DNA of 64,000 nucleotides from Mycobacterium lacus (GCF_010731535.1 NZ_AP022581.1:558001-622000); one strand, 5' to 3'; numbered from the stretch's first letter, positions 40,977-49,304 are shown. Numbers and translations: made by a program. Notes: generated from the letters alone by a model not told the origin.

Positions 40977-42223
40977 TTCTTGCCAAACTGGAACAGCCGC
41001 TGGGCAACCCGGCGAATCTGAATCTCTTCGGCGCCCTCGGTGATCCGGTACCTGCGGTGATGGCGGTAGATGTGCTCGAACGGCTCGTGACGGCTGTAGC
41101 CGACGCCGCCGAACACCTGCATGGCGCGATCGGCGGCCTCGCACACCAGCCGGTTGGCGCGGTAGTTGGCCTGGGAAATGGCCGTTGTGACCTTGTCGGA
41201 CACCTCCACGTGATGGTTGTGGTCCAGCTGCGAGGCCGCGTAGTACACCAGCAGGCGCACCATCTGCGCCTCGGTCTGCAGCTCGACCAACGGCCACTGG
41301 ACGGCCTGGTTCACCGACAGCGGCTTGCCGAACACCACGCGCTCGTTGGCGTACGCCACGGCCCGGTCGATGCAGTACTGCGCGGCGCCGAGGCTGCTGG
41401 CCGCCTGGCGAATCCTGTTCTCGTGCAGGAAGGTCTGTCCGACGTCCAGGCCGTGGTCGACCTCGCCGAGCACAGCGTCGGCCGGCACCCGGACGTCGTT
41501 GAGCTCGACCTCGCCGTGGTCGGTCGGCATGTTGAACGTCCACCAGTAGTAGGGCACCGTGAAGCCGGGGGCGTCGGTCGGCACCAGGAACGCGGTAATG
41601 CCCCGGGCCTGGCCCGGCTCGCCCGAGGTGCGGGCGAACACCAGGTCGTGGGTGGCGCGATGGACGCCGGTGTTGAACCGCTTGGCGCCGTTGATCACCC
41701 AGCCGTCGCCGTCTTGCTCGGCGCGGGTCTGCAGCCAGGTGGCATCCGACCCATGGTTGGGCTCGGTCAGCCCGAACGCCATCGACCGCTCCCCGGTGAT
41801 CAGGGCCTCGGTCCACTCCTTCCGCTGGGCGTCGGTGCCGAACCGGTCCAGCATGATGACCTGCGGGAAGTTGCCGACGATGGAGGACTCGTTCTGCAGG
41901 TCGTTGTGCAGCCCGAGCCCTTTGTGCGCCAGGTGTTCTCGGATCACGGCCATGTCGACGTTGGTGCCGTCGCGGCCACCGAACCGTGACGGCAGGCCGT
42001 AGCGCAGCCATCCGGCCCTGTCGGCGCGCCTGCGCATCTCGGCCAGCAGGTCCTCCCACTCTGGCCGCGGGATGCCGCCGTGGTCCCAGTCGGTGCGGGC
42101 ATTCTCACGGCGATGGTCGAAATACTGCATGTGCCGGCGCTCCAGCGGTTTGATCTCGGACTCGATAAATTCGTCCATCTGGGCGAGCAGGTCCGGAAGA
42201 TGTTCTGGCAGAGCGAAATCCAC
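40973..42223 (-). CDS. Acyl-CoA dehydrogenase
   Basis: 416 residues. FAD/acyl contacts AFGLTEPNHGSDAT and the C-terminal QVFGGVGYSRHEPFEHIYRHHRRYRITEGAEEIQ are clear. The usual catalytic Glu region is degenerate in this long-chain/ACAD11-like branch, so the base cannot be fixed by eye. The N-terminus (HMQYFDHRRENARTDWDHGG) is typical of the ACAD10/11-like group. First gene of a tightly coupled set (dehydrogenase, kinase, DUF6285). Confidence 0.88.
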   Translation of the reverse strand: MDFALPEHLPDLLAQMDEFIESEIKPLERRHMQYFDHRRENARTDWDHGGIPRPEWEDLLAEMRRRADRAGWLRYGLPSRFGGRDGTNVDMAVIREHLAHKGLGLHNDLQNESSIVGNFPQVIMLDRFGTDAQRKEWTEALITGERSMAFGLTEPNHGSDATWLQTRAEQDGDGWVINGAKRFNTGVHRATHDLVFARTSGEPGQARGITAFLVPTDAPGFTVPYYWWTFNMPTDHGEVELNDVRVPADAVLGEVDHGLDVGQTFLHENRIRQAASSLGAAQYCIDRAVAYANERVVFGKPLSVNQAVQWPLVELQTEAQMVRLLVYYAASQLDHNHHVEVSDKVTTAISQANYRANRLVCEAADRAMQVFGGVGYSRHEPFEHIYRHHRRYRITEGAEEIQIRRVAQRLFQFGKK

Positions 42224-42250
42224 GTTGATCTCCTTAAGCGCCGTACGAGG

Positions 42251-42312
42251 CGCGAGCAGACGCAGAATCGCATTGTGCGCGGCTTGTCGGTGCGATTCTG
42301 CGTCTGCTCGCG
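42251..42312. repeat. Dispersed palindrome, copy 1
   Basis: Perfect 22-base arms around an 18-base loop; the arm core is GCAGACGCAGAATCGCA. Same arms, same loop length and different loop sequence as 59577-59638. It fills most of the gap between the acyl-CoA dehydrogenase start and the fadB4-like stop, so it may act as a terminator for fadB4 and an insulator. Confidence 0.8.
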
Positions 42313-42334
42313 CGGGCTGTCAGGTGGACGCGCA

Positions 42335-43306
42335 TTAGTCGCGGACGCGTAGTACGACTTTTCCTTTTGCGGTGCGGTTCTCCAGGGATGCAATGGCGGC
42401 CGCGGCCTGATCCAGCGGGTAGACCACCGGCTCGGGAGGGGCCAGCCGACCGCAGCGCAGCAGCCGCTCGAGTGCAGCCCATTGCTCGGCCAACGCGCTG
42501 GGGTGTGTTGCGGCCCACGCGCCCCAGCCGACGCCGACCACGTCGAGGTTGTTGAGCAGCAGCCGGTTGACCTTCACGGTGGGAATTTCACCGGCGGTGA
42601 AGCCGATCACCAGCAGCCGTCCCGCCGGAGCAAGCGAGCGCAGCGAATCGGTGACGCGGTCGCCGCCGACCGGGTCGACGACGACGTCGACACCGCGGCC
42701 GCTCGTCAGCTCTTTCACCGCGTCCTTGAACCCCTCGGTCAACACCACATCGGTCGCGCCGGCCGCCGTCGCGATGTCGGCCTTCTCCTGCGTGCTGACC
42801 ACCGCGATGGTGCGGGATGCCCCAAGCGCCGGCGCGAGCCGCAGGGTCGACGTTCCGATTCCGCCCGCTGCCCCGTGCACCAGCACCGTTTCGCCCGCCT
42901 GCAGTCGGCCACGGACATTCAGCGCGAAGTACATGGTCAGGTCGTTGAACAGCACGCCGGCGCCGGCCTCGAAGGTCACGTTGTCCGGCAGCTGGAACAC
43001 TCGGTCGGGCGACACCACCGCAACCTCGGCCATCCCGCCGGTGAGCATCGTCAGGCCGATCACTCTGTCCCCGGGCCGGACGTGCGCGTCATCCGGAGCC
43101 GATCGCACCACCCCGGCGATCTCGGCTCCGAGCACGAACGGCGGCTCCGGTCGGTATTGATAAAGGCCGCGGGTGAGTAGCGCATCGGGGAATGCGACGC
43201 CGGCGGCGTGCACGTCGACGACCACGCCCTCCTTGGCGGGTTCGTCGACCTCCGCCAGCTCGACCGCGTCCGGACCATCTAGCCGAGTCACTCGTACCGC
43301 GCGCAT
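42335..43306 (-). CDS. fadB4: MDR-family NAD(P)H:quinone/enoyl reductase, FadB4-like
   Basis: 323 residues, the same as H37Rv FadB4 (Rv3141), which lies in the same neighbourhood. It has a zinc-free medium-chain reductase fold: PPFVLGAEIAGVV, DRVIGLTMLTGGMAEVAVV, the NADPH loop LVHGAAGGIGTSTLRLAPALG at about residue 140, and DVVVDPVGGDRV. Despite the fad name it is a quinone-oxidoreductase-type enzyme. Transcribed in line with the AcuI-like gene 33 bases upstream. Confidence 0.85.
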   Translation of the reverse strand: MRAVRVTRLDGPDAVELAEVDEPAKEGVVVDVHAAGVAFPDALLTRGLYQYRPEPPFVLGAEIAGVVRSAPDDAHVRPGDRVIGLTMLTGGMAEVAVVSPDRVFQLPDNVTFEAGAGVLFNDLTMYFALNVRGRLQAGETVLVHGAAGGIGTSTLRLAPALGASRTIAVVSTQEKADIATAAGATDVVLTEGFKDAVKELTSGRGVDVVVDPVGGDRVTDSLRSLAPAGRLLVIGFTAGEIPTVKVNRLLLNNLDVVGVGWGAWAATHPSALAEQWAALERLLRCGRLAPPEPVVYPLDQAAAAIASLENRTAKGKVVLRVRD

Positions 43307-43339
43307 GCCACCTCCGTTGTCAACCCCGGTCGCCTCAAT

Positions 43340-44338
43340 CTAGAACCCGCCCTCGATCCGAACCACCGCCCGGCCGGAGAAGGCCCCGGCGCGCACCCGG
43401 TCGAGCACGCCCACAACGTCTTTGACGTCGACGTCGGTGGTGATCGCGGCCAGATGACGGGGCCGCAGTGAATCGCCGAGACGGGCCCAGAGTTCACGCC
43501 GCGGACCGATCGGCATCTGGACGGAATCCATCCCCAGCAGCGCGACACCGCGCAGGATGAACGGCATCACCGTGGTGTGCAAGGCAGCCCCTCCGGTCAA
43601 TCCGCTGGCGGCCACGGCGCCCCGGAAGTCGACGGCGCTGAGGACATCGGCCAGTGTCGCACCGCCCACGCAGTCCACCGCCGCCGCCCAGCGCGCCGTG
43701 GCCAGCGGCCGCGGTTTCGCATCGGGATCGGCGGGCAGCCGGCCGATGACCTCCGCTGCGCCAAGGCTTTTGAGTAGTTCAATCGCGCTGTCTTTGCCGG
43801 TCGAGGCCACCACCTGATAACCGGCCGCGGCCAGCAGATCCACGCTGATCGAGCCGACGCCGCCACTGGCGCCGGTGACGACGACGGGCCCGGCGTCGGG
43901 CGCGATGCCCCAGTCGATGAGCGCCTGCACGCTCATCGCGGCGGTGAAGCCGGCGGTGCCGATCGCCGCGCCGCCACGCGGGCTCAGCGCGCCCAGCGCA
44001 ACCACCTGATCGGCGGGCAGCCGGGCATACTCCGCGTAGCCGCCGTGGTGGCCGGTTCCGATCTGATAACCGTGGGCCAGCACCATGTCGCCTTTCGCGA
44101 AATTGGGTGACTGCGACTCGGCGACCTCCCCGGTCAGGTCGATGCCCGGGACGACGGGGTAGTGGCGCACCACGCCGCCGCCTGGCGTCAACGCCAGCGC
44201 GTCTTTGAAGTTGACGCTGGAATACAGCACCCGGATCGTCACCTCACCCGGCGGCAGATCGGACGCTCGAAGCGTCTCCACCGACGCGGTTATCCGATCT
44301 CCGTCTTGGTGCGCGACCAATGCTTGAAACGTGTCCAT
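43340..44338 (-). CDS. Acrylyl-CoA reductase family (AcuI/YhdH) oxidoreductase
   Basis: 332 residues. YhdH/AcuI marks: YSSVNFKDALALTPGGGVVRHYPVVPGIDLTG near residue 40, LAHGYQIGTGHHGGYAEYARL, and the NADPH loop VVTGASGGVGSISVDLLAAAGY near 153. The family reduces acrylyl-CoA to propionyl-CoA with NADPH, which limits acrylate toxicity, and also handles other enones. Its start marks the left edge of the scar region. Confidence 0.85.
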   Translation of the reverse strand: MDTFQALVAHQDGDRITASVETLRASDLPPGEVTIRVLYSSVNFKDALALTPGGGVVRHYPVVPGIDLTGEVAESQSPNFAKGDMVLAHGYQIGTGHHGGYAEYARLPADQVVALGALSPRGGAAIGTAGFTAAMSVQALIDWGIAPDAGPVVVTGASGGVGSISVDLLAAAGYQVVASTGKDSAIELLKSLGAAEVIGRLPADPDAKPRPLATARWAAAVDCVGGATLADVLSAVDFRGAVAASGLTGGAALHTTVMPFILRGVALLGMDSVQMPIGPRRELWARLGDSLRPRHLAAITTDVDVKDVVGVLDRVRAGAFSGRAVVRIEGGF

Positions 44339-44399
44339 GGTTCGACGCTAAACCCACCTGATGTTGCGTCCTGCAAGTCCCGGTAGGCACCGGAGGGCC

Positions 44400-45157
44400 G
44401 GGTAAAAGGCCCCGGTTCGTCGTTGAGAGGCGGTGGGCTAAGCGGGGTGTCGAAGGCGTCTTTGGAGGGAGCAAGTGCGCGGGCCGTAGTGCCGGATGGT
44501 GCGAGTCCTGCAGCCTCGTCAGACCCACAATGGAGGAGCCGAGCCGCTCATATCACGGTGAAGGCCTATGTCCGTCGAGCCCTGGTCCGGGGTTAGTTGG
44601 GCGGGTTCTTCCGGGGTATGGGGGGCGGCACGTGCACCCAGTCTGGTTCGGAAGGGGAGAGGCCCGTCTGCCCGGCCTGCGTCGGGCGAAGACCAGGGGA
44701 ATAAGCCGATGGTGACAGTGTGTCCTGTCAAGCTGCGATGGGCTTGCCGGTGAGAGTCCGGTCCGGATAATGACCAAGCAGCCCGGTAGCTGGTGGCCGG
44801 CGGAAAGGGAGACCCCACCGTCGAAGTGTCATGACAAAGCCGCTTTGGGCGGCGAGCAAGCAACCCGTCCGTACGATGAGGAACCTTGCAGCCTCGTAAT
44901 GGTGACAATGTGGGAGCCGAGTCTCTTTGCACTGGGCGAAGGCCATGGACGGCGAGGAGATCTTGGTGTGCGCAGCGCCTATGTACCCACCGGGGTAAGG
45001 AGGGCGGAATGGTTGCACAGTACATCGCGGAACAGGAAAGGTCCGTCTCGGCACCGGAGTAGCCCTACTGGGGTGGTTGCGTTGTGCCACAGCGTGATTG
45101 CCCGTAACGGCGAGGCCTATAAGCAGCTGGGTTGTGAAGCGGTAGCTGTCAAGGTGT
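44400..45157 (+). mobile_element. Tandem group II intron-like 5-prime ribozyme fragments
   Basis: No convincing ORF, but two related copies in tandem, offset by 378 bases: 44509-44543 and 44887-44921 share TGCAGCCTCGT, ACAATG and GGAGCCGAG in the same spacing, then GAAGGCC, an AGG(C/T)CCGTCT block and a GTAGCTG/GTCAAGGTGTC-like block. The blocks and the continuation at 46680 look to me like domain I to domain IV of a bacterial group II intron before its reverse-transcriptase ORF. Domain V and the ORF are absent. The left end is uncertain; a GTGCG start-like motif lies at 44476. The class cannot be set by eye. Confidence 0.5.
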
Positions 45158-45173
45158 TTGAGACAGCGTCTCA

Positions 45174-46174
45174 CTATGTGGACACTATTTTCGGTTGTGG
45201 GGTCGGTGGGTTGATCCATGCCGCGGTCGGTAGTTTCGGGGGCTGTGGTGGGCTGCTAAACCGGTTGGGGTTGGCGGCGTAGGCATCGGCCATGACCCGG
45301 GCTCGTTTGGCCTGGATGTCGGCGGCGGTGCCGAAGTACACCGACGCCGGTGTGTGCAGGCCGAGCGCGGAATGGCGGTGCTCGTGGCGCAGGTAGTCGA
45401 AGAAGTCTTTGCACCAGGTGCGGGCGTGCTCGATCGAGTCGAACCGTTCGGGAAAATCGTTGCGGTACTTCAGCGTTTTGAACTGGGATTCGCTGAACGG
45501 GTTGTCGTTTGACACCCGTGGGCGCGAGTGGCTGCGCGCCACGCCGAGGTCGATTAGCAGCTGGGCGACGTTCTTCGACGTCATCGCCGAACCCCGGTCG
45601 GCGTGGATCGCGCCGGGCCGCCCGTGTAGCGCGGTCAGCTCGGCCATCCAGTCCTGGGCGATGTCGGCGTCCTCGTGGTACTCGACGCGCCAGCCGACGG
45701 GGTAGCGGCTGAAGATGTCCAGCATCACGTAGAGCTGGTAGAACTCGCCGCGCACCGGTCCCGCCAATTTGGTGATGTCCCAGGACCACACGTCGTTGGG
45801 TTGGTGGGCGACCAGCTCGGGTTTGACCCGCGGCGGGTGTGTGGCTACCCGCCGCCGTTCGCGGGTCATGTTGTGCGTGCGCAGGATCCGGTACATCGTG
45901 GACTGCGAGCACAGGTAGACGCCCTCGTCGAGCAGCTCGGCCCACACTTGGGCGACCGCCTTGTCGGCGAAGCGCGGCTGGCACAACACCGTAAGGATCT
46001 GCGTGCGCTCGGCCGCGTCGAGCGCATTGGGCGGCGGTCCGCTCGGCCCGGGTTTGCGGCGTGGACCGGCAGGGCGGTTGCGCTGCCGATACAGGCTCGC
46101 GCGCGGCCCAGCAGCGCGCACGCCTTCGCGGTCGAGGTCAGCCGCTCCACCTCGGGCAGCAACTGTGCGATCAC
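45174..46174 (-). pseudogene. IS3-type transposase orfB, frameshifted
   Basis: GTG 46174 overlaps the orfA stop by GTGA and opens MIAQLLPEVERLTSTAKACALLG, but near 46100 the frame must change to continue as ASLYRQRNRPAGP and the rest of the protein. Downstream of that point all is intact: VWSWDITKL, IHADRGS and NPFSESQFKTLKYRNDFPERF supply the DDE triad, followed by HRHSALGLHTPASVYFG. The expected motif is (S)RASLYR, so one base is missing in a CG-repeat stretch. The element is probably not able to move by itself. Confidence 0.75.
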
Positions 46175-46614
46175 TTCTTCGACCCGGGCCGCGTGCCCGT
46201 GCTCTCGGAGAGCGTCTCCAAGAGCGCGTGTGCTTTTCCCACCAGATCCAACGCGGCCCTCGTGCGTTCAAGCTCGGCCTCGGCCCGTTCGGCCCGCTTC
46301 CGTAGCCGTTCGATCTCGGCCTGGTCGCGGTCCTTACCACGACCGCCTGACCGGGCAAGCCCGTCCAACGCGCCCGCGTCGCGCGCTCGCCGCCACTCCA
46401 CGATGTGCGATGAGTACAGGCCCTCACGCCGAAGCAGCGCACCCCGCGCACCCGGCTCGGTCAACGCGTCGTACTCGGCCACAATGGCCGCCTTGTACTC
46501 CGGGGTGAAGTTGCGCCGCCGGGGACGATCCGCCCGCGGACCCTGGGCCGAATCGGTTCCCACGCCTTCATCATCGGCGCTACCCTTCCGGACCTCAGCC
46601 AAAGTCGCCGTCAT
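46171..46614 (-). CDS. IS3-type transposase orfA
   Basis: 147 residues from ATG 46614 (MTATLAEVRKG). The helix-turn-helix RRRNFTPEYKAAIVAEYDAL...REGLYSSHIVEWRRARDAG is followed by a leucine-zipper-like coiled coil (AEIERLRKRAERAEAELERTRAALDLV), both typical of IS3 OrfA, which binds the ends and helps form the transposase. Confidence 0.85.
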   Translation of the reverse strand: MTATLAEVRKGSADDEGVGTDSAQGPRADRPRRRNFTPEYKAAIVAEYDALTEPGARGALLRREGLYSSHIVEWRRARDAGALDGLARSGGRGKDRDQAEIERLRKRAERAEAELERTRAALDLVGKAHALLETLSESTGTRPGSKK

Positions 46615-46679
46615 TGTTCGTTGCAATCCTTACTTGCCCTCAATACCTGGTCAGATATTTTCGAACCCTGCTGTCTCAA

Positions 46680-46803
46680 CTAACCCTGCCAGAGAGGGAA
46701 GTGGCGGAGCGCCGAGCGGAAGTCGGAGCAGGTCATAGTCGTGATGAACGGCCGAACAACAGAACCCGCTGGAAGGGTCGGTTTCCGGAATCGTGGATTG
46801 CCC
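46680..46803 (+). mobile_element. Right part of the split group II intron-like element
   Basis: Continues the sequence stopped at 45157. GGCGGAGCGCCGAGCGGAAG, then GGAGCAGGTCATAGTCGTGA and ATGAAC at about 46743 resemble the stretch that precedes the maturase ORF in domain IV of group II introns. About 60 bases after that ATG the similarity ends and antisense toxin sequence begins, so the intron ORF is cut at its very start. Confidence 0.5.
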
Positions 46804-46986
46804 AACCGGCATTTCCGCCAGCTGGTACCGCCTTTGAACATCAGGCGGTTATCGCCGAACTCCACAGCCTGGGACAGCAGATACAGCAGGTGGTCCCGGG
46901 CGACGTCGAGCAAAGCGGCGTCGTATGCTTCGGCTCGGCCAAGAGCGTGACGCGTGATGAGCGCGGGTCAGTCCGGCCACACTCAC
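46804..46986 (-). pseudogene. AbiEii/MenT-type nucleotidyltransferase toxin, truncated
   Basis: GTG 46986 overlaps the antitoxin stop as GTGA. After SVAGLTRAH the frame slips by one, and ALGRAEAYDAALLDVARDHLLYLLSQAVEFGDNRLMFKGGTSWRKCRLGN follows. FKGGTSWRK is the AbiEii/MenT nucleotide-binding motif. The next block (the RFSTDLDF metal site) and the remaining about 200 residues are gone, cut by the intron-like element. No 3-prime remnant is seen left of that element. Toxin activity is excluded. Confidence 0.75.
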
Positions 46987-47885
46987 GCCTTGCCGAGGAC
47001 GCGCAGCAGCGGTGCGACGACCTCGTCGACGAGCTGGTACTCCGGCGCCCAGACGCTTTCGCCGCGGTCGCGGCTGTGCGGGGTGGTGAATCGGGCCACC
47101 GGCATCGCTCGTGTTTGGCGCTTGGCCAGGAGCGCCTGGCCTCGTGCCTGTTCGCCGGCTGTGTGCAACAGGTAGCTTGCGCGCTGCCAGGCCGATGTCG
47201 GCCGGCCGGACAGCAGACGCTCGAGGCGCTCGTCGCTGCAGTCGGCGATGAGTTCGTCGAGGTGGGCGACAAGATCGGCCCACGGCCCGAAAGAGGCGGG
47301 GCGCGTGGCGATTTGAACGAGTAGTGCTTCCGGGCCGAACGCCGGTAACCCGGTCGCCCACGTGACGATGTCGAGGCGCCGCCGTGCCAGCAACGCGGGA
47401 CGCGGAGCAAGCAGTGCGGTGTCAGCCGCGTTCCAGGGGATGCGCACGACGGACACATACGGGGCTAGGCCGTCCGGGAGCCGTTTGACCGGCGGTAGCC
47501 AGATCGGGATGCGGCCGTCCGGTTGGCGGTCCAGGTATCCGAGGTGCCACGCTGCCGATGCTCCAGCCAGCATGAAACCTGCGTCCTGGTCGCGGGCCAG
47601 CCACGACCGCAGCGGTAGATACGGGTCAGAGACTGCGTCGGCGCCGGGGGGAATGAATGCCCACGTTCCTTTCACCGGCAGTTGTACCAGCCACCCGATG
47701 CGGCGCAGTTCGCGGATGGCGGAGTCGGGGTCGCGTTCACACCCGGCCTCTGCAAGTCGTAGCGTCAGATCCGCTTTTGTGACGACCGCAGGCCGATCGC
47801 GCGCGAGGCCGGACACCACCTGTGAAGCCCAGGTGGGGATGCGCCGATCGGCGCCGGCGGGGCTCGCGACCGCCCGTGAGTTCAC
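46983..47885 (-). CDS. AbiEi/MenA-family antitoxin
   Basis: 300 residues from GTG 47885 (VNSRAVASPAG); a TTG at 47945 would read through the likely promoter. The N-terminal winged helix (PTWASQVVSGLARDRPAVVTKADLTLRLAEAGCERDPDSAIRELRRIGWL) and the DUF-type C-terminal domain (FMLAGASAAWHLGYLDRQPDGRIPIWLPP; LDIVTWATGLPAFGPEALLVQIA) fit AbiEi_4 antitoxins, which repress their own operon and neutralise AbiEii/MenT nucleotidyltransferases that modify tRNA 3-prime ends. Here it is complete while its toxin is destroyed. Confidence 0.8.
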   Translation of the reverse strand: MNSRAVASPAGADRRIPTWASQVVSGLARDRPAVVTKADLTLRLAEAGCERDPDSAIRELRRIGWLVQLPVKGTWAFIPPGADAVSDPYLPLRSWLARDQDAGFMLAGASAAWHLGYLDRQPDGRIPIWLPPVKRLPDGLAPYVSVVRIPWNAADTALLAPRPALLARRRLDIVTWATGLPAFGPEALLVQIATRPASFGPWADLVAHLDELIADCSDERLERLLSGRPTSAWQRASYLLHTAGEQARGQALLAKRQTRAMPVARFTTPHSRDRGESVWAPEYQLVDEVVAPLLRVLGKA

Positions 47886-47918
47886 ACCGGAAACTGTACT
47901 GTATTCGTACGCAACACG

Positions 47919-47939
47919 GTCCAAACTCAAGTAAACTTG
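47919..47939. promoter_or_regulatory. Candidate antitoxin promoter and operator
   Basis: CAAGT-AA-ACTTG (47928-47939) is flanked by direct repeats of CTCAAG. Just inside, on the minus strand, lies TTGGAC (47919-47924) and further on two overlapping TACAGT. A dyad upstream of the -35 fits autoregulation by an AbiEi winged-helix protein. The following 260 bases to the tRNA hold no gene I can support. Confidence 0.4.
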
Positions 47940-48204
47940 ACTCAAGAACGGGTTTCAGACGGATTCAGTACGAAATCCGTGTCGAACGCAAGCGCCGTGT
48001 ACGGGCTGGCGGCGGTGCGGTGCAACGGCGAGAGCACAAGAGACGCGCCTTAGCCTTAGCGGGTGACCGGGTCATCACGGGCAATCAGTGCAGGCGCTAA
48101 CGTGCAGGTCGTGCAACGGCTCATTGCAAACGCAACAGCGGCGACGACGCTCGACCAGTGCCCTCGCCGCTAGTGCCGCCGCAAACTAGGTTCTGAACTG
48201 CAAC

Positions 48205-48278
48205 GCCCCCATAGCCCAATTGGCAGAGGCAGCGGACTTAAAATCCGTCAAGTGTCGGTTCGAGTCCGACTGGGGGCA
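48205..48278 (+). tRNA. leuX: tRNA-Leu (anticodon TAA)
   Basis: Cloverleaf by eye: acceptor GCCCCCA (48205-48211) with TGGGGGC (48271-48277), D-arm around AGCCCAATTGGCAGAGGC, anticodon stem GCGGA/TCCGT with loop CTTAAAA (anticodon TAA), T-arm GTCGG-TTCGAGT-CCGAC, discriminator A. At 74 bases the variable loop is short (CAAGT), which is unusual for a leucine tRNA but is what I recall for the mycobacterial TAA isoacceptor. Such tRNA 3-prime ends are common integration sites; the scar lies on its 5-prime side. Confidence 0.88.
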
Positions 48279-48461
48279 CGGTGTTTGGGCAGGTGAGCGC
48301 ATTTTTCGTGTTAGCGAGATGAGCTCGCCGGGCTGCCATGCCCGACCATAGCCAGCTGAGCAAGGCGGGCAAGTAGGGCTCAGTTGGCGCCCTTGGCGCC
48401 CCCCGGCGGAGAGACCTCGCCGCCGCGCCACGGTGATCCGGCGGCCATACACTGGCCCATC

Positions 48462-49256
48462 GTGGGCATGCTGTTTGGCTTTGCGCCATGGATCGTCTAT
48501 TGGGCGCTTGTCGGCAACGCTCCTTTCGGCATCGCCGTGTCGGCGGCGCTCGCACTCGCCGTCGCCGTGTTCGTAGTCGGACGCGTCACGGATGCGCCGG
48601 GCAGCGTCTTCGAAATCGGTTCTATCGCAACGTTTTCAGTACTGACGGTGGTGGTATTCGCGAGCGGCGAATCGCCCGTCCAGCGGTGGCTCCTGCCGCT
48701 TGGCAACCTTGGGATCTTCCTCGTGGCGCTCGTCGGCCCGCTGATCGGCAAGCCGTTCGTGCATGACTTCGCCGCACCGGAACAGCCTCCCGACGTAGTC
48801 AATACCGAGCTGTTGGGGCGGATCACCGGCCTGCTGACCTGGATGTGGATCGCCGTGTTCGCCGCCATGACGGTGTCGTCGGCGATCCCGCCAATCGTGC
48901 ATGGTCGCGTGGGAACCCAAGCCACGATTCTCGACAGAAACACCCCGCTATCGTTCGTCTGTTACTGGGTCATTCCGTTCTCGCTGTTCGGGGTGGCGGC
49001 GCTGGTGTCGCGAATCCTGCCCGCCCGGATGCTTGCCGGCATCAATGACGTCGTCCGTGAAACCTCCTTCGTTGCATACGACGAGGCCACGATCGACGAG
49101 CTGTATTACCTCGCCCAGGAACACGCGAATCGCGAAGTGGGTGCGGGGAAGGAGGCCTACGACGTGCGGGTCGGTGGGATGGGAACCCCGCTGACCGGCG
49201 ACGAGTCTCGCAAGTCGTGGCCCTCGACCTACAAGGTGCGCGAGCGGAAGCACTAG
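48462..49256 (+). CDS. Integral membrane protein of unknown function
   Basis: About 264 residues. Helices are clear: IVGMLFGFAPWIVYWALVG, FGIAVSAALALAVAVFVVG, IATFSVLTVVVFAS, GNLGIFLVALVGPLIG, ITGLLTWMWIAVFAAMTVSSAI and FVCYWVIPFSLFGVAALVSRI, then a charged tail (EATIDELYYLAQEHANREV). The start is unsettled: GTG 48462, ATG 48468 or TTG 48384 are open and none has a good ribosome site. Follows the tRNA on the same strand. Confidence 0.7.
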   Translation: MGMLFGFAPWIVYWALVGNAPFGIAVSAALALAVAVFVVGRVTDAPGSVFEIGSIATFSVLTVVVFASGESPVQRWLLPLGNLGIFLVALVGPLIGKPFVHDFAAPEQPPDVVNTELLGRITGLLTWMWIAVFAAMTVSSAIPPIVHGRVGTQATILDRNTPLSFVCYWVIPFSLFGVAALVSRILPARMLAGINDVVRETSFVAYDEATIDELYYLAQEHANREVGAGKEAYDVRVGGMGTPLTGDESRKSWPSTYKVRERKH

Positions 49257-49304
49257 CGGCGCTTGCCTTGCGTACACCGGCCGGTCACCTAACATTGCTA
49301 GGCC

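Larger units (their letters stand above)
45158..46679 (-). mobile_element. IS3-family insertion sequence
   Basis: A 1522-base element with perfect 10-base terminal inverted repeats: TTGAGACAGC (45158-45167) and GCTGTCTCAA (46670-46679). It carries orfA and orfB in the order and overlap usual for IS3-type elements. No target duplication is visible: flanks are AAGGTGT and CTAACCC. Joined across the insertion, the flanks give one continuous intron-like sequence, so the IS entered that element later. Confidence 0.8.

Noticed and set aside
44746..44761. GCCGGTGAGAGTCCGG, resembling the end of a cobalamin riboswitch
   Set aside because: The rest of a B12 riboswitch is absent, no cobalamin gene follows, and the motif lies inside the tandem intron-like element.
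44530..45282. Short open frames across the structured region at 44.5-45.3 kb
   Set aside because: They overlap each other on both strands, lack protein-like composition and family motifs, and are explained better by a structured RNA element.
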